Positions 44,926 to 54,897 of a DNA stretch of 64,000 bases are shown here, piece after piece; position 1 is the stretch's first letter; the number at the start of each line of letters is the position of its first letter. A program made the position numbers and the translations under genes. A model generated the notes under the pieces. That model did no database searches. It worked only from the letters and a program-made list of their open reading frames with translations, and had not been told where the DNA came from. The stretch spans positions 40,559,505-40,623,504 of the forward strand of contig NC_092234.1 of the NCBI RefSeq assembly GCF_036320965.1, written 5' to 3'. The stretch comes from Panulirus ornatus. Its lineage: Eukaryota; Arthropoda; Malacostraca; Decapoda; Palinuridae.

Positions 44926-45202
44926 TTTCTTTTTTATCTTTCTATCTATTTATCTTTTCTGCTCTCTCAACCACACTCTTTATTTCCACACATCTCTCTT
45001 ACCCTTACATTACTTACTCGATCAAACCACCTCACACCACATATTGTCCTCAAACATCTCATTTCCAGTACATCCACCCTCCTGCGCACAACTCTATCCA
45101 TAGCCCACGCCTCGCAACCATACAACATTGTTGGAACCACTATTCCTTCAAACATACCCATTTTTGCTTTCTGAGATAATGTTCTTGACTTCCAAACATT
45201 CT

Positions 45203-46585
45203 TCAAGGCTCCCAGGATTTTCGCCCCCCCCCCACCCTATGATTCACTTCCGCTTCCATGGTTCCATCCGCTGCCAGATCCACTCCCAGATATCTAAAAC
45301 ACTTCACTTCCTCCAGTTTTTCTCCATTCAAACTTACCTCCCAATTGACTTGACCCTCAACCCTACTGTACCTAATAACCTTGCTCTTATTCACATTTAC
45401 TCTTAACTTTCTTCTTTCACACACTTTACCAAACTCCGTCACCAGCTTCTGTAGTTTCTCACATGAATCAGCCACCAGTGCTGTATCATCAGCAAACAAC
45501 GACTGACTCACTTCCCAAGCTCTCTCATCCACAACAGACTGCATACTTGCCCCTCTTTCCAAAACTCTTGCATTCACCTCCCTAACAACCCCATCCATAA
45601 ACAAATTAAACAACCATGGAGACATCACACACCCCTGCCACAAACCTACATTCACTGAGAGCCAATCACTTTCCTCTCTTCCTACACGTACACATGCCTT
45701 ACATCCTCGATAAAAACTTTCACTGCTTCTAACAACTTGCCTCCCACACCATATATTCTTAATACCTTCCACAGAGCATCTCTATCAACTCTTATCATAT
45801 GCCTTCTCCAGATCCATAAATGCTACATACAAATCCATTTGCTTTTCTAAGTATTTCTCACATACATTCTTCAAAGCAAACACCTGATCCACACATCCTC
45901 TACCACTTCTGAAACCACACTGCTAATCCCCAATCTGATGCTCTGTACATGCCTTCACCCTCTCAATCAATACCCTCCCATATAATTTACCAGGAATACT
46001 CAACAAACTTATACCTCTGTAATATGAGCACTCACTCTTATCCCCTTTGCCTTTGTACAATGGCACTATGCACGCATTCCGCCAATCCTCAGGCACCTCA
46101 CCATGAGTCATACATACATTAAATAACCTTACCAACCAGTCAAAAATACAGTCACCCCCTTTTTTAATAAATTCCACGGCAATACCATCCAAACCTGCTG
46201 CCTTCCCAGCTTTCATCTTCTGCAAAGCTTTTACTACCTCTTCCCTGTTTACCAAATCATTTTCCCTAACCCTCTCACTTTGCACACCACCTCGATCAAA
46301 ACACCCTAGATCTGCCACTCTATCATCAAACACATTCAACAAACCTTCAAAATACTCATTCCATTTCCTTCTCACATCACCACTATTTGTTATCACCTCC
46401 CAATTAGCCCCCTTCACTGAAGTTCCCATTTGCTCCCTTGTCTTACGCACTTTATTTACCTCCTTCCAAAACATCTTTTTATTCTCCCTAAAAATTAATG
46501 ATACTCTCTCACCCCAACTCTCATTTGCCCTCTTTTTCACCTCTTGCACCTTTCTCTTGACCTCCTGTCTCTTTCTTTTATACAT
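45203..46585 (-). pseudogene. RTE reverse transcriptase remains (from R17)
   Basis: Two open blocks. 45923-46585 holds KRKRQEVKRKVQEVKKRANES, LQKMKAGKAAGLDGIAVEF and PLYKGKGDKSECSYYRG, and ends in EHQIGD plus a stop (GAAGAG became GATTAG). 45203-45772 holds KSFYRGCKACVRVGREESDW, QSLFADDTALVADS and FRYLGVDLAADG. The AFMDLEKAY region lies between them, with a one-base insertion near 45794. Confidence 0.75.
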
Positions 46586-47094
46586 CTCCTACTCATTTGC
46601 ATTTTTTCCTTGCAAAAATCTTCCAAATGCCTCTCTCTTCTCTTTCACTAATAATCTTACTTCTTCATCCCACCACTCACTACCCTTTCTAATCAACCTC
46701 CTCCCACGCTTCTCATGCTACAAGCATCTTTAGTGCAAGCTATCACTGCTTCCCTAAATACATCCCATTCCTCCTCCACTCCCCTTACCTCCTTTGTTCT
46801 CACCTTTTTCCATTCTGTACTCAGTCTCTCCTGGTACGTCCTCACACAAGTCTCCTTCCCAAGCTCACTTACTCTCACCATTCTCTTCACCCCAACATTC
46901 TCTCTTCTTTTCTGAAAACCCCTACAAATCTTCACCTTCGCCTCCACAAGATAATGATCAGACATCCCTCCAGTTGCACCTCTCAGCACATTAACATCCA
47001 AAAGTCTCTCTTTCAAGCGCCTATCAATTAACACGTAATCCAATAATGCTCTCTGGCCATCTCTCCTACTTACATATGTATACTTATGTATATC

Positions 47095-47664
47095 TCACTT
47101 TTTAAACCAGGTATTCCCAATCACCAGTCCTTTTTCAGCACATAAATCTACAAGCTCTTCACCATTTCCATTTACAACATTGAACACCCCATGTATGCCA
47201 ATTATTCCCTCAACTGCCACATCACTCACCTTTGCATTCAAATCACCCATCACTATAACCCGGTCTTGTGCATCAAAACCACTAACACACTCATTCAGCT
47301 GCTCCCAAAACACTTGCCTCTCATGATCTTTCTTCTCATGCCCAGGTGCATATGCACCAATAATCACCCATCTCTCTCCATCAACTTTCAGTTTTACCCA
47401 TATCAATCTAGAGTTTACTTTCTTACACTCTATCACATGCTCCCACAAGTCCTCTTTCAGGAGTAGTGCCACTCCTTCCCTTGCTCTTGTCCTCTCACTA
47501 ATCCCTGACTTTACTCCCAAGACATTCCCAAACCACTCTTCCCCTTTACCCTTGAGCTTTGTTTCACTCAGAGCCAAAACATCGAGGTTCCTTTCCTCAA
47601 ACATACTACCTATCTCTCCTTTTTCCTCATCTTGGTTACATCCACACACATTTAGACACCCCAA
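47095..47664 (-). pseudogene. RTE endonuclease ORF (from R17)
   Basis: A 189-codon open stretch with the Asn of CLNVCG, LSETKLKG (catalytic Glu), IGAYAPG (Tyr), MGDLNAKV (Asp, Asn) and ends at IGNTWFKK plus a stop in the RDIHKY segment. No ATG is present at the position used in R18 (AAAAGGGGAAAC here, AAAATGGGAAAC there); the open frame begins at a TTG codon. The SDH box follows in 46693-47043. Confidence 0.78.
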
Positions 47665-47835
47665 TCTGAGCCTTCGAGGAGGATGAGCACTCCCCGCATG
47701 ACTCCTTCTTCTGTTTCCCCTTTTAGAAAGTTAAAATACAAGGAGGGGAGGGTTTCTGGCCCACTGCTCCCGTCCCCTTTAGTCGCCTTCTACGACACGT
47801 GAGGAATGCGTGGGAAGTATTCTTTCTCCCGTATC

Positions 47836-47838
<3 letters not shown>

Positions 47839-47900
<62 letters not shown>
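47839..47900. repeat. (TA)n microsatellite
   Basis: About 30 TA units next to the 5' end of R17. Confidence 0.95.
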
Positions 47901-47908
<8 letters not shown>

Positions 47909-48014
47909 GCTTAGTACAATGTAGCTTAGACATTGAAGCTTATTGATACAGTGGTTGAATTGATGAGAACTACTATTGACGTTTGTGTAGATAAATTAAA
48001 CATTTCCTTTCCAT

Positions 48015-48196
48015 AGCCAGAGGTTGAACCATTATGTGACATTCATTTTTTCATTTCATTTCAAGCTAGAAGTTTCAGTTTTCTAAATTGTTTCTTACAT
48101 TTTTCACATGTATATATATATGTATGTGTGTGTGTGTGTATATGTGCGTGTGTGTGTGTGTATGTGTGTATATGTGTATATATATATGTATATTAT
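48015..48196. repeat. Flank shared with 26631-26804 (duplicated segment)
   Basis: AGCCAGAGGTTGAACCATTA start, then the same CATTTCATTTCAAGCTAGAA and CAGTTT...CTAAATT blocks and TG/TA-rich end as the flank of R10. Upstream of 48015 the two loci differ: unique bases 47901-48014 here, (TA)n there. Confidence 0.8.
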
Positions 48197-51100
48197 CCCT
48201 GGGGATAGGGGTGAAAGAATACTTCCCACGCATTCCTCACGTGTCGTAGAAAGCGACTAGAGGGGACGGGAGCGGGGGGCCAGAAATCCTCCCCTCCTTG
48301 TATTTTTTAACTTTCTAAAATGGGAAACAGAAGAAGGAGTCACGCGGGGAGTGCTCATCCTCCTCGAAGGCTCAGATTGGGGTGCCTAAATGTGTGTGGA
48401 TGTAACCAAGATGTGAAAAAAGGAGAGATAGGTAGTATGTTTGAGGAAAGGAACCTGGATGTTTTGGCTCTGAGTGAAACGAAGCTCAAGGGTAAAGGGG
48501 AAGAGTGGTTTGGGAATGTCTTGGGAGTAAAGTCAGGGGTTAGTGAGAGGACAAGAGCAAGGGAAGGAGTAGCAGTACTCCTGAAACAGGAGTTGTGGAA
48601 GTATGTGATAGAATGTAAGAAAGTAAATTCTCGATTAATATGGGTAAAACTGAAAGTTGATGGAGAGAGATGGGTGATTATTGGTGCATATGCACCTGGG
48701 CATGAGAAGAAAGATCATGAGAGGCAAGTGTTTTGGGAGCAGCTGAATGAGTGTGTTAGTGGTTTTGATGCACGAGACCGGGTTATAGTGTTGGGTGATT
48801 TGAATGCAAAGGTGAGTAATGTGGCAGTTGAGGGAATAATTGGTATACATGGAGTGTTCAGTGTTGTAAATGGAAATGGTGAAGAGCTTGTAGATTTATG
48901 TGCTGAAAAAGGACTGATGATTGGGAATACCTGGTTTAAAAAGCGAGATATACATAAGTATACGTATGTAAGTAGGAGAGATGGCCAGAGAGCGTTATTG
49001 GATTACGTGTTAATTGACAGGCGCGCGAAAGAGAGACTTTTGGATGTTAATGTGCTGAGAGGTGCAACTGGAGGGATGTCTGATCATTATCTTGTGGAGG
49101 CTAAGGTGAAGATTTGTATGGGTTTTCAGAAAAGAAGAGTGAATGTTGGGGTGAAGAGGGTGGTGAGAGTAAGTGAGCTTGGGAAGGAGACTTGTGTGAG
49201 GAAGTACCAGGAGAGACTGAGTACAGAATGGAAAAAGGTGAGAACAATGGAAGTAAGGGGAGTGGGGGAGGAATGGGATGTATTTAGGGAATCAGTGATG
49301 GATTGCGCAAAAGATGCTTGTGGCATGAGAAGAGTGGGAGGTGGGTTGATTAGAAAGGGTAGTGAGTGGTGGGATGAAGAAGTAAGAGTATTTGTGAAAG
49401 AGAAGAGAGAGGCATTTGGACGATTTTTGCAGGGAAAAAATGAAATTGAGTGGGAGACGTATAAAAGAAAGAGACAGGAGGTCAAGAGAAAGGTGCAAGA
49501 GGTGAAAAAAAGGGCAAATGAGAGTTGGGGTGAGAGAGTATCATTAAATTTTAGGGAGAATAAAAAGATGTTCTGGAAGGAGGTAAATAAAGTGCGTAAG
49601 ACAAGGGAGCAAATGGGAACTTCAGTGAAGGGCGCAAATGGGGAGGTGATAACAAGTAGTGGTGATGTGAGAAGGAGATGGAGTGAGTATTTTGAAGGTT
49701 TGTTGAATGTGTTTGATGATAGAGTGGCAGATATAGGGTGTTTTGGTCGAGGTGGTGTGCAAAGTGCGAGGGTTAGGGAAAATGATTTGGTAAACAGAGA
49801 AGAGGTAGTAAAAGCTTTGCGGAAGATGAAAGCCGGCAAGGCAGCAGGTTTGGATGGTATTGCAGTGGAATTTATTAAAAAAGGGGGTGACTGTATTGTT
49901 GACTGGTTGGTAAGGTTATTTAATGTATGTATGACTCATGGTGAGGTGCCTGAGGATTGGCGGAATGCGTGCATAGTGCCATTGTACAAAGGCAAAGGGG
50001 ATAAGAGTGAGTGCTCAAATTACAGAGGTATAAGTTTGTTGAGTATTCCTGGCAAATTATACGGGAGGGTATTGATTGAGAGGGTGAAGGCATGTACAGA
50101 GCATCAGATTGGGGAAGAGCAGTGTGGTTTCAGAAGTGGTAGAGGATGTGTGGATCAGGTGTTTGCTTTGAAGAATGTATGTGAGAAATACTTAGAAAAG
50201 CAAAAGGATTTGTATGTAGCATTTATGGATCTGGAGAAGGCATATGATAGAGTTGATAGAGATGCTCTGTGGAAGGTATTAAGAATATATGGTGTGGGAG
50301 GCAAGTTGTTAGAAGCAGTGAAAAGTTTCTATCGAGGATGTAAGGCATGTGTACGTGTAGGAAGAGAGGAAAGTGATTGGTTCTCAGTGAATGTAGGTTT
50401 GCGGCAGGGGTGTGTGATGTCTCCATGGTTGTTTAATTTGTTTATGGATGGGGTTGTTAGGGAGGTGAATGCAAGAGTTTTGGAAAGAGGGGCAAGTATG
50501 AAGTCTGTTGGGGATGAGAGACCTTGGGAAGTGAGTCAGTTGTTGTTTGCTGATGATACAGCGCTGGTGGCTGATTCATGTGAGAAACTGCAGAAGCTGG
50601 TGACTGAGTTTGGTAAAGTGTGTGAAAGAAGAAAGTTAAGAGTAAATGTGAATAAGAGCAAGGTTATTAGGTACAGTAGGGTTGAGGGTCAAGTCAATTG
50701 GGAGGTGAGTTTGAATGGAGAAAAACTGGAGGAAGTGAAGTGTTTTAGATATCTGGGAGTGGATCTGGCAGCGGATGGAAACATGGAAGCGGAAGTGGAT
50801 CATAGGGTGGGGGAGGGGGCGAAAATTCTGGGAGCCTTGAAGAATGTGTGGAAGTCGAGAACATTATCTCGGAAAGCAAAAATGGGTATGTTTGAAGGAA
50901 TTGTGGTTCCAACAATGTTGTATGGTTGCGAGGCGTGGACTATGGATAGAGTTGTGCGCAGGAGGATGGATGTGCTGGAAATGAGATGTTTGAGGACAAT
51001 GTGTGGTGTGAGGTGGTTTGATCGAGTAAGTAACGTAAGGGTAAGAGAGATGTGTGGAAATAAAAAGAGCGTGGTTGAGAGAGCAGAAGAGGGTGTTTTG

Positions 51101-51443
51101 AAATGGTTTGGTCACATGGAGAGAATGAGTGAGGAAAGATTGACCAAGAGGATATATGTGTCGGAGGTGGAGGGAACGAGGAGAAGAGGGAGACCAAATT
51201 GGAGGTGGAAAGATGGAGTGAAAAAGATTTTGTGTGATCGGGGCCTGAACATGCAGGAGGGTGAAAGGAGGGTAAAGAATAGAGTGAATTGGAGCGATGT
51301 GGTATACTGGGGTTGACGTGCTGTCAGTGGATTGAATCAAGGCATGTGTATGGGGGTGGGTTGGGCCATTTCTTTCGTCTGTTTCCTTGCACTACCTCGC
51401 AAACGCGGGAGACAGCAAAAAAAAAAAAAAAAAAAAAATATAT
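48197..51443 (+). mobile_element. R18: RTE-type LINE with intact ORF
   Basis: The best copy. 5' end CCCTGGGGATAGGGGTGAAA at 48197, 5'UTR to 48319, intact ORF 48320-51316, then a 3'UTR reduced to about 100 bp: ATGAATCAAGGCATGTG-type sequence joins directly to TATGGGGGTGGG and ends ACGCGGGAGACAGC plus a 20-odd A tail and TATATA. It belongs to the short-3'UTR subfamily but has lost a further ~90 bp between two CATGTG repeats. It is the only copy with a complete 5' end, uninterrupted ORF, 3' hairpin and tail. Whether it is active cannot be told from sequence; expression and the shortened 3'UTR are open points. Confidence 0.9.
48320..51316 (+). CDS. RTE LINE ORF: endonuclease and reverse transcriptase, 998 aa
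   Basis: Single polyprotein for target-primed reverse transcription. AP-type endonuclease at about residues 18-262: Asn24 in CLNVCG, Glu53 in LALSETK, Tyr124 in GAYAPG, Asp160 and Asn162 in GDLNAK, and Asp255-His256 in SDHYL. A basic, probably coiled linker of about 200 residues follows (KRKRQEVKRKVQEVKKRANES). RT at about 500-800: YKGKGDK from 556, AFMDLEKAYDRV from 634 (catalytic Asp637), GLRQGCVMSPWLF, and FADD at 743-746. C-terminal domain with CLRTMCGVRWFDRV, LKWFGHMERM and RRGRPNWRWKD. The length of about 1000 aa fits the RTE clade, which has one ORF and no RNase H. The start is the ATG in AAAATGGGAAAC; most sister copies lack this ATG, so a later start is possible. One substitution, ERPWEV for ERAWEV, is private. 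Confidence 0.9.
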   Translation: MGNRRRSHAGSAHPPRRLRLGCLNVCGCNQDVKKGEIGSMFEERNLDVLALSETKLKGKGEEWFGNVLGVKSGVSERTRAREGVAVLLKQELWKYVIECKKVNSRLIWVKLKVDGERWVIIGAYAPGHEKKDHERQVFWEQLNECVSGFDARDRVIVLGDLNAKVSNVAVEGIIGIHGVFSVVNGNGEELVDLCAEKGLMIGNTWFKKRDIHKYTYVSRRDGQRALLDYVLIDRRAKERLLDVNVLRGATGGMSDHYLVEAKVKICMGFQKRRVNVGVKRVVRVSELGKETCVRKYQERLSTEWKKVRTMEVRGVGEEWDVFRESVMDCAKDACGMRRVGGGLIRKGSEWWDEEVRVFVKEKREAFGRFLQGKNEIEWETYKRKRQEVKRKVQEVKKRANESWGERVSLNFRENKKMFWKEVNKVRKTREQMGTSVKGANGEVITSSGDVRRRWSEYFEGLLNVFDDRVADIGCFGRGGVQSARVRENDLVNREEVVKALRKMKAGKAAGLDGIAVEFIKKGGDCIVDWLVRLFNVCMTHGEVPEDWRNACIVPLYKGKGDKSECSNYRGISLLSIPGKLYGRVLIERVKACTEHQIGEEQCGFRSGRGCVDQVFALKNVCEKYLEKQKDLYVAFMDLEKAYDRVDRDALWKVLRIYGVGGKLLEAVKSFYRGCKACVRVGREESDWFSVNVGLRQGCVMSPWLFNLFMDGVVREVNARVLERGASMKSVGDERPWEVSQLLFADDTALVADSCEKLQKLVTEFGKVCERRKLRVNVNKSKVIRYSRVEGQVNWEVSLNGEKLEEVKCFRYLGVDLAADGNMEAEVDHRVGEGAKILGALKNVWKSRTLSRKAKMGMFEGIVVPTMLYGCEAWTMDRVVRRRMDVLEMRCLRTMCGVRWFDRVSNVRVREMCGNKKSVVERAEEGVLKWFGHMERMSEERLTKRIYVSEVEGTRRRGRPNWRWKDGVKKILCDRGLNMQEGERRVKNRVNWSDVVYWG

Positions 51444-51850
51444 ACTATGGAAACTTTGTGGGGCCTGGATATGGAAAGGGAGCTGTGGTTTTGGTACATT
51501 ACACATGACAGCTAGAGACTGAGTGTGAACGAATGTGGCCTTTGTTGTCTCTTTCTAGTGCTACCTCGTACGCACGCGGGGGAAGAGGGTGCCATTTCAT
51601 GTGTGGCAGCGGGAATGGATGAAAGCAGCATGTATGAATATTTACACGTGTATATATGTATATGTCTGTGTATGTATATGTATGTATGTTAAAATGTATA
51701 GGTATGTATATGTGCGTGTGTGGGTGTTTACGTATATATATGTGTATCTGGGTGGGTTGGGCCATTCTTTTCGTCTGTTTCCTCACACTACCTCGCTAAT
51801 GTGGGAGACAGCAACAAAGTATAATAAATACAATATAAAAATAAAATATA
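51444..51850 (+). mobile_element. R19: RTE 3'UTR fragment
   Basis: About 400 bp of long-type 3'UTR without coding sequence: TATGGAAACTTTGTGGGGCC, GACAGCTAGAGACTGAGTGT, GTGCTACCTCGTACGCACGC, TGGGTGGGTTGGGCCATTCT, and the end CTACCTCGCTAATGTGGGAG plus ACAGCAACAAAGTATAATAA. It is more diverged than R18. R18 ends exactly at its start, as if R18 was inserted into an older copy or replaced its coding part. Confidence 0.75.
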
Positions 51851-51860
51851 TATATATTTT

Positions 51861-52685
51861 GCAAGTGGTCACAGTGGTGCGTGTGTATGTAAAAAACAGG
51901 AAAATGAATCAGTAATTTCCCAATTGCACTTTCATTTAATGATCACATCATCAATGGAGATACAAAGATGAGACAGAAGACATAGAACAGTCAACTGATG
52001 TACAAGGAAGAGACATAGATAAGATACCATTGGTAAACAAGTATTACCAGGTGGTGGTGTTCGGGTTGGTGTGTTCGGGTATGACATCATGCTTGTCATA
52101 AAAATCTTTATTATGTGGATAAGTAAGGGAACTATTCACAAATTTTGCCTACAACAAAGCTATCCAATTTGTATAGACCTACACTAATATTAATGTTAAA
52201 AATCTTTGTGTATCTAGTAATAGAAGATTCAGTGATATTCTTCATGGTAAAGGAGTGACAATTAATAACTGAATTGGCATTACTCCTGTCAGTACAACAT
52301 TCATAATCTTTTACATGATTAAACAAACCATTTGATTCTTGTCCTGTTCTTATACTATATGTATGTTGCTTAACTCTAACGTAATGATCCTTACCAGTCT
52401 GCCCAACATAAAACATATTACAATTTTTACAAGGTTATCTGTAAACACAGCGTGCAGAATTTTCTGGTGAGTTTTTGATTAAGATATTCTATATATTATT
52501 TTTATTGCTGAAGGCTGAATTTACATTAAAGGATTTATGGGAGAACTAAAAGATTCTTGCCATCAAGGGAAGGTTTGGGTTTAATTCTATAAAATGATTT
52601 TGCCAACTTAAAGGGATTTATCAATGAAAGATCTAGGATATTCTAACTTCAATCCAGTAAAACATATGTTCTCAAACTCATCAAT
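51861..52685 (-). mobile_element. Penelope-like element fragment with GIY-YIG domain (minus)
   Basis: Minus-strand 3' part of a Penelope-like retroelement. From the right: DEFENICFTGLKLEYPRSFIDKSL (about 52615-52685), broken linker, then CVYR and CKNCNMFYVGQTGKDHYVRVKQH (about 52360-52450), the GIY-YIG-type nuclease with its Cys pair, continuing through TYSIRTGQESNGLFNHVKDY and NANSVINCHSFTMKNI to KLDSFVVGKICE at 52132. A 3'UTR of about 250 bp follows, with TTTGTATCTCCATTGATGAT on the minus strand. Stops in the linker and in CVYR(stop)PCKNC show that it is dead. The RT part is missing here. Confidence 0.75.
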
Positions 52686-53427
52686 AACTGTTCTGTGGAA
52701 GTGGAAAAAAACTGTGTTACCATTTTCAGATTGCATGATCCGTAGGGATAGAAACATGTTTAAGTTTAGCATATACAGAAAACCCACCCATGTTTTCATA
52801 TATTCATTATTATTCAGCTCAACATGACAGAGTTAAATTATCATCATTACGGTTTATTGATGATGAGTTTGACAAGATATATTCCATTAGATCTAAGTTA
52901 AAGTATCCCTGATCTTTCATTGATAAATCCCTTAAGTTGGTAGAGATATCATTAGATAGAGTTAAACCCAAACCTCCCATCGATACCAAGAATATTTTGG
53001 TTCTCCCTTTTAGTGATAATTTTACATCACTTCCTGGGTTGCTTAAGTCCTTTAATGTAGATTTATTCTTCAGCAATAATAAAACTGTAAAGAACATCTT
53101 AATCAAAAACTAACAATAAAAAGTTCTGTGGGCTGTGTTTACAGAATACCTTGTAAAAATTGTAATATATTGGGCAGACTGGTAAGGATCATTATGTTAA
53201 GACTTAAGCAACATAAATATAATATAAGAACAGGACAAGAAGCAAATGCTTGCTTAATCGTGTTAAAAATCATGACTATTGTACTGACTGGAGTAATGCC
53301 AATTCAGTTATTAATTGTCACTCCTTTACTACAAGAAATATCATTGAATCTTCTCCTTTACTACAAGAAATATCATTGAATCTTCTATTACTGAATACAC
53401 AAAAAATTCTAACACTGATATTGGTGA
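52686..53427 (+). mobile_element. Penelope-like element fragment (plus), runs into gap
   Basis: Plus-strand copy of the same family, head to head with the minus fragment. It starts upstream in coding: FSDCMIRRDRNMFKFSIYRKPT and the HVFIYS segment (end of the RT, 52715-52800), then DEFDKIYSIRSKLKYP and SFIDKSLKLVEISLDRVKPKPP, PFSDNFTSLPGLLKSFN and NNKTVKNILIKN, then GCVYRIPCKNCNILGRLVRI (53128 on), where a short deletion removes the FYVG motif, and broken NANSVINCHSFTTRNI. A 33-bp local repeat of CTCCTTTACTACAAGAAATA lies at 53322-53375. The fragment is cut by the N gap. Confidence 0.75.
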
Positions 53428-53527
53428 NNNNNNNNNNNNNNNNNNNNNNNNNNNNNNNNNNNNNNNNNNNNNNNNNNNNNNNNNNNNNNNNNNNNNNNNN
53501 NNNNNNNNNNNNNNNNNNNNNNNNNNN
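53428..53527. other. Assembly gap (100 N)
   Basis: Exactly 100 N, the usual placeholder for a gap of unknown size. Sequence on the two sides is unrelated: Penelope-like to the left, RTE to the right. Reading frames that cross it are not real. Confidence 0.99.
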
Positions 53528-53646
53528 CCAAACCTGCTGCCTTGCCGGCTTTCATCTTCCGCAAAGCTTTTACTACCTCTTCTCTGTTTACAAAATCATT
53601 TTCCCTAACCCTCTCACTTTGCACACCACCTCGACCAAAACACCCT
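53528..53646 (-). mobile_element. R20: RTE fragment (RT start), minus
   Basis: About 120 bp on the minus strand giving GCFGRGGVQSERVRENDFVNREEVVKALRKMKAGKAAGL, with codons intact. It runs into the gap on its downstream side and is joined head to head at about 53646 to the plus-strand R21. Confidence 0.8.
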
Positions 53647-54853
53647 GGGGAGTGAAGTCAGGGGTTAGTGAGAGGACAAGAGCAAGGGAAGGAGTAGCAA
53701 TACTCCTGAAACAGGAGTTGTGGGAGTATGTGATAGAATGTAAGAAAGTAAATTCTCGATTAATATGGGTAAAATTGAAAGTTGATGGAGAGAGGTGGGT
53801 GATTATTGGTGCATATGCACCTGGGCATGAGAAGAAAGATCATGAGAGGCAAGTGTTTTGGGAGCAGCTAAATGAGTGTGTTAGCGGTTTTGATGCACGA
53901 GACCGGGTTATAGTGATGGGTGATTTGAATGCAAAGGTGAGTAATGTGGCAGTTGAGGGAATAATTGGTATGCATGGGGTGTTCAGTGTTGTAAATGGAA
54001 ATGGTGAAGAGCTTGTAGATTTATGTGCTGAAAAAGGACTGATGATTGGGAATACCTGGTTTAAAAAGCGAGATATACATAAGTATACTTATGTAAGTAG
54101 GAGAGATGGCCAGAGAGCGTTATTGGATTACGTGTTAATTGACAGGCGTGCGAAAGAGAGACTTTTGGATGTTAATGTGCTGAGAGGTGCAACTGGAGGG
54201 ATGTCTGATCATTATCTTGTGGAGGCTAAGGTGAAGATTAGTATGGGTTTTCAGAAAAGAGGAGTGAATGTTGGGGTGAAGAAGGTGGTGAGAGTAAGTG
54301 AGCTTGGGAAGGAGACCTGTGTGGGGAAGTACCAGGAGAGACTGTGTACAGAATGGAAAAAGGTGAGAACAATGGAAGTAAGGGGAGTGGGGGAGGAATG
54401 GGATGTATTTAGGGAATCAGTGATGGATTGCGCAAAAGATGCTTGTGGCATGAGAAGAGTGGGAGGTGGGCTGTTTAGAAAGGGTAGTGAGTGGTGGGAT
54501 GAAGAAGTAAGAGTATTAGTGAAAGAGAAGAGAGAGGCATTTGGACGATGTTTGCAGGGAAAAAATGCAATTGAGTGGGAGAAGTATAAAAGAAAGAGAC
54601 AGGAGGTCAAGAGAAAGGTGCAAGAGGTGAAAAAAAGGGCAAATGAGAGTTGGGGTGAGAGACTATCAGTAAATTTTAGGGAGAATAAAAAGATGTTCTG
54701 GAAGGAGGTAAATAGGGTGCGTAAGACAAGGGAGCAAATGGGAACTTCAGTGAAGGGCGTAAATGGGGAGGTGATAACAAGTAGCGGTGATGTGAGAAGG
54801 AGATGGAATGAGTATTTTGAAGGTTTGTTGAATGTGTCTGATGATAGAGTGGC

Positions 54854-54857
<4 letters not shown>
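53646..54857 (+). mobile_element. R21: RTE-type LINE, endonuclease and linker only
   Basis: Plus-strand copy from GVKSGVSERTRAREGVAILL to DDRVADI. It has IGAYAPGHEKK, MGDLNAKVSNVAVEG, LLDYVLIDRRAKERLLDVN and GGMSDHYLVEAKVKIS, then the linker KRKRQEVKRKVQEVKKRANES, KKMFWKEVNRVRKTREQMG and RRRWNEYFEGLLNV. The frame is open throughout. The LSETK box and 5' end are missing, and on the 3' side the GATATAG codons merge into (TA)n, so RT and the 3'UTR are absent. A LINE copy lacking its 3' part cannot be a simple insertion. Confidence 0.85.

Positions 54858-54897
<40 letters not shown>
54857..54897. repeat. (TA)n microsatellite
   Basis: About 20 TA units starting inside the GATATA of the RTE coding sequence. 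Confidence 0.95.

Larger units (their letters stand above)
44957..47838 (-). mobile_element. R17: RTE-type LINE with 5' end but no 3' end
   Basis: Minus-strand copy. The 5'UTR (47838 down to about 47690) starts ATAGGGGATACGGGAGAAAG. Coding runs leftward: EN open at 47095-47664 (GCLNVCGCNQDEEKGE, LALSETKLKGKGEEW, IGAYAPGHEKK, MGDLNAKVSDVAVEG), EN end and linker 46693-47043, linker and RT start 45923-46585, RT 45203-45772 with LFADDTALVADS, and C-terminal 44967-45206. Frameshifts separate these blocks. Coding stops at KKSVVERAE (44957), so the WFGHMERM/GRPNWRW end and the 3'UTR are gone, which is unusual for a LINE. Confidence 0.85.

Noticed and set aside
49126..49839. Long antisense ORFs (Ser/Thr/Leu/Phe-rich, such as 49126-49839, 21563-22276, 29919-30635)
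   Set aside because: They are shadows on the strand opposite the RTE ORF, recur wherever the sense coding occurs, and have no domain of their own.
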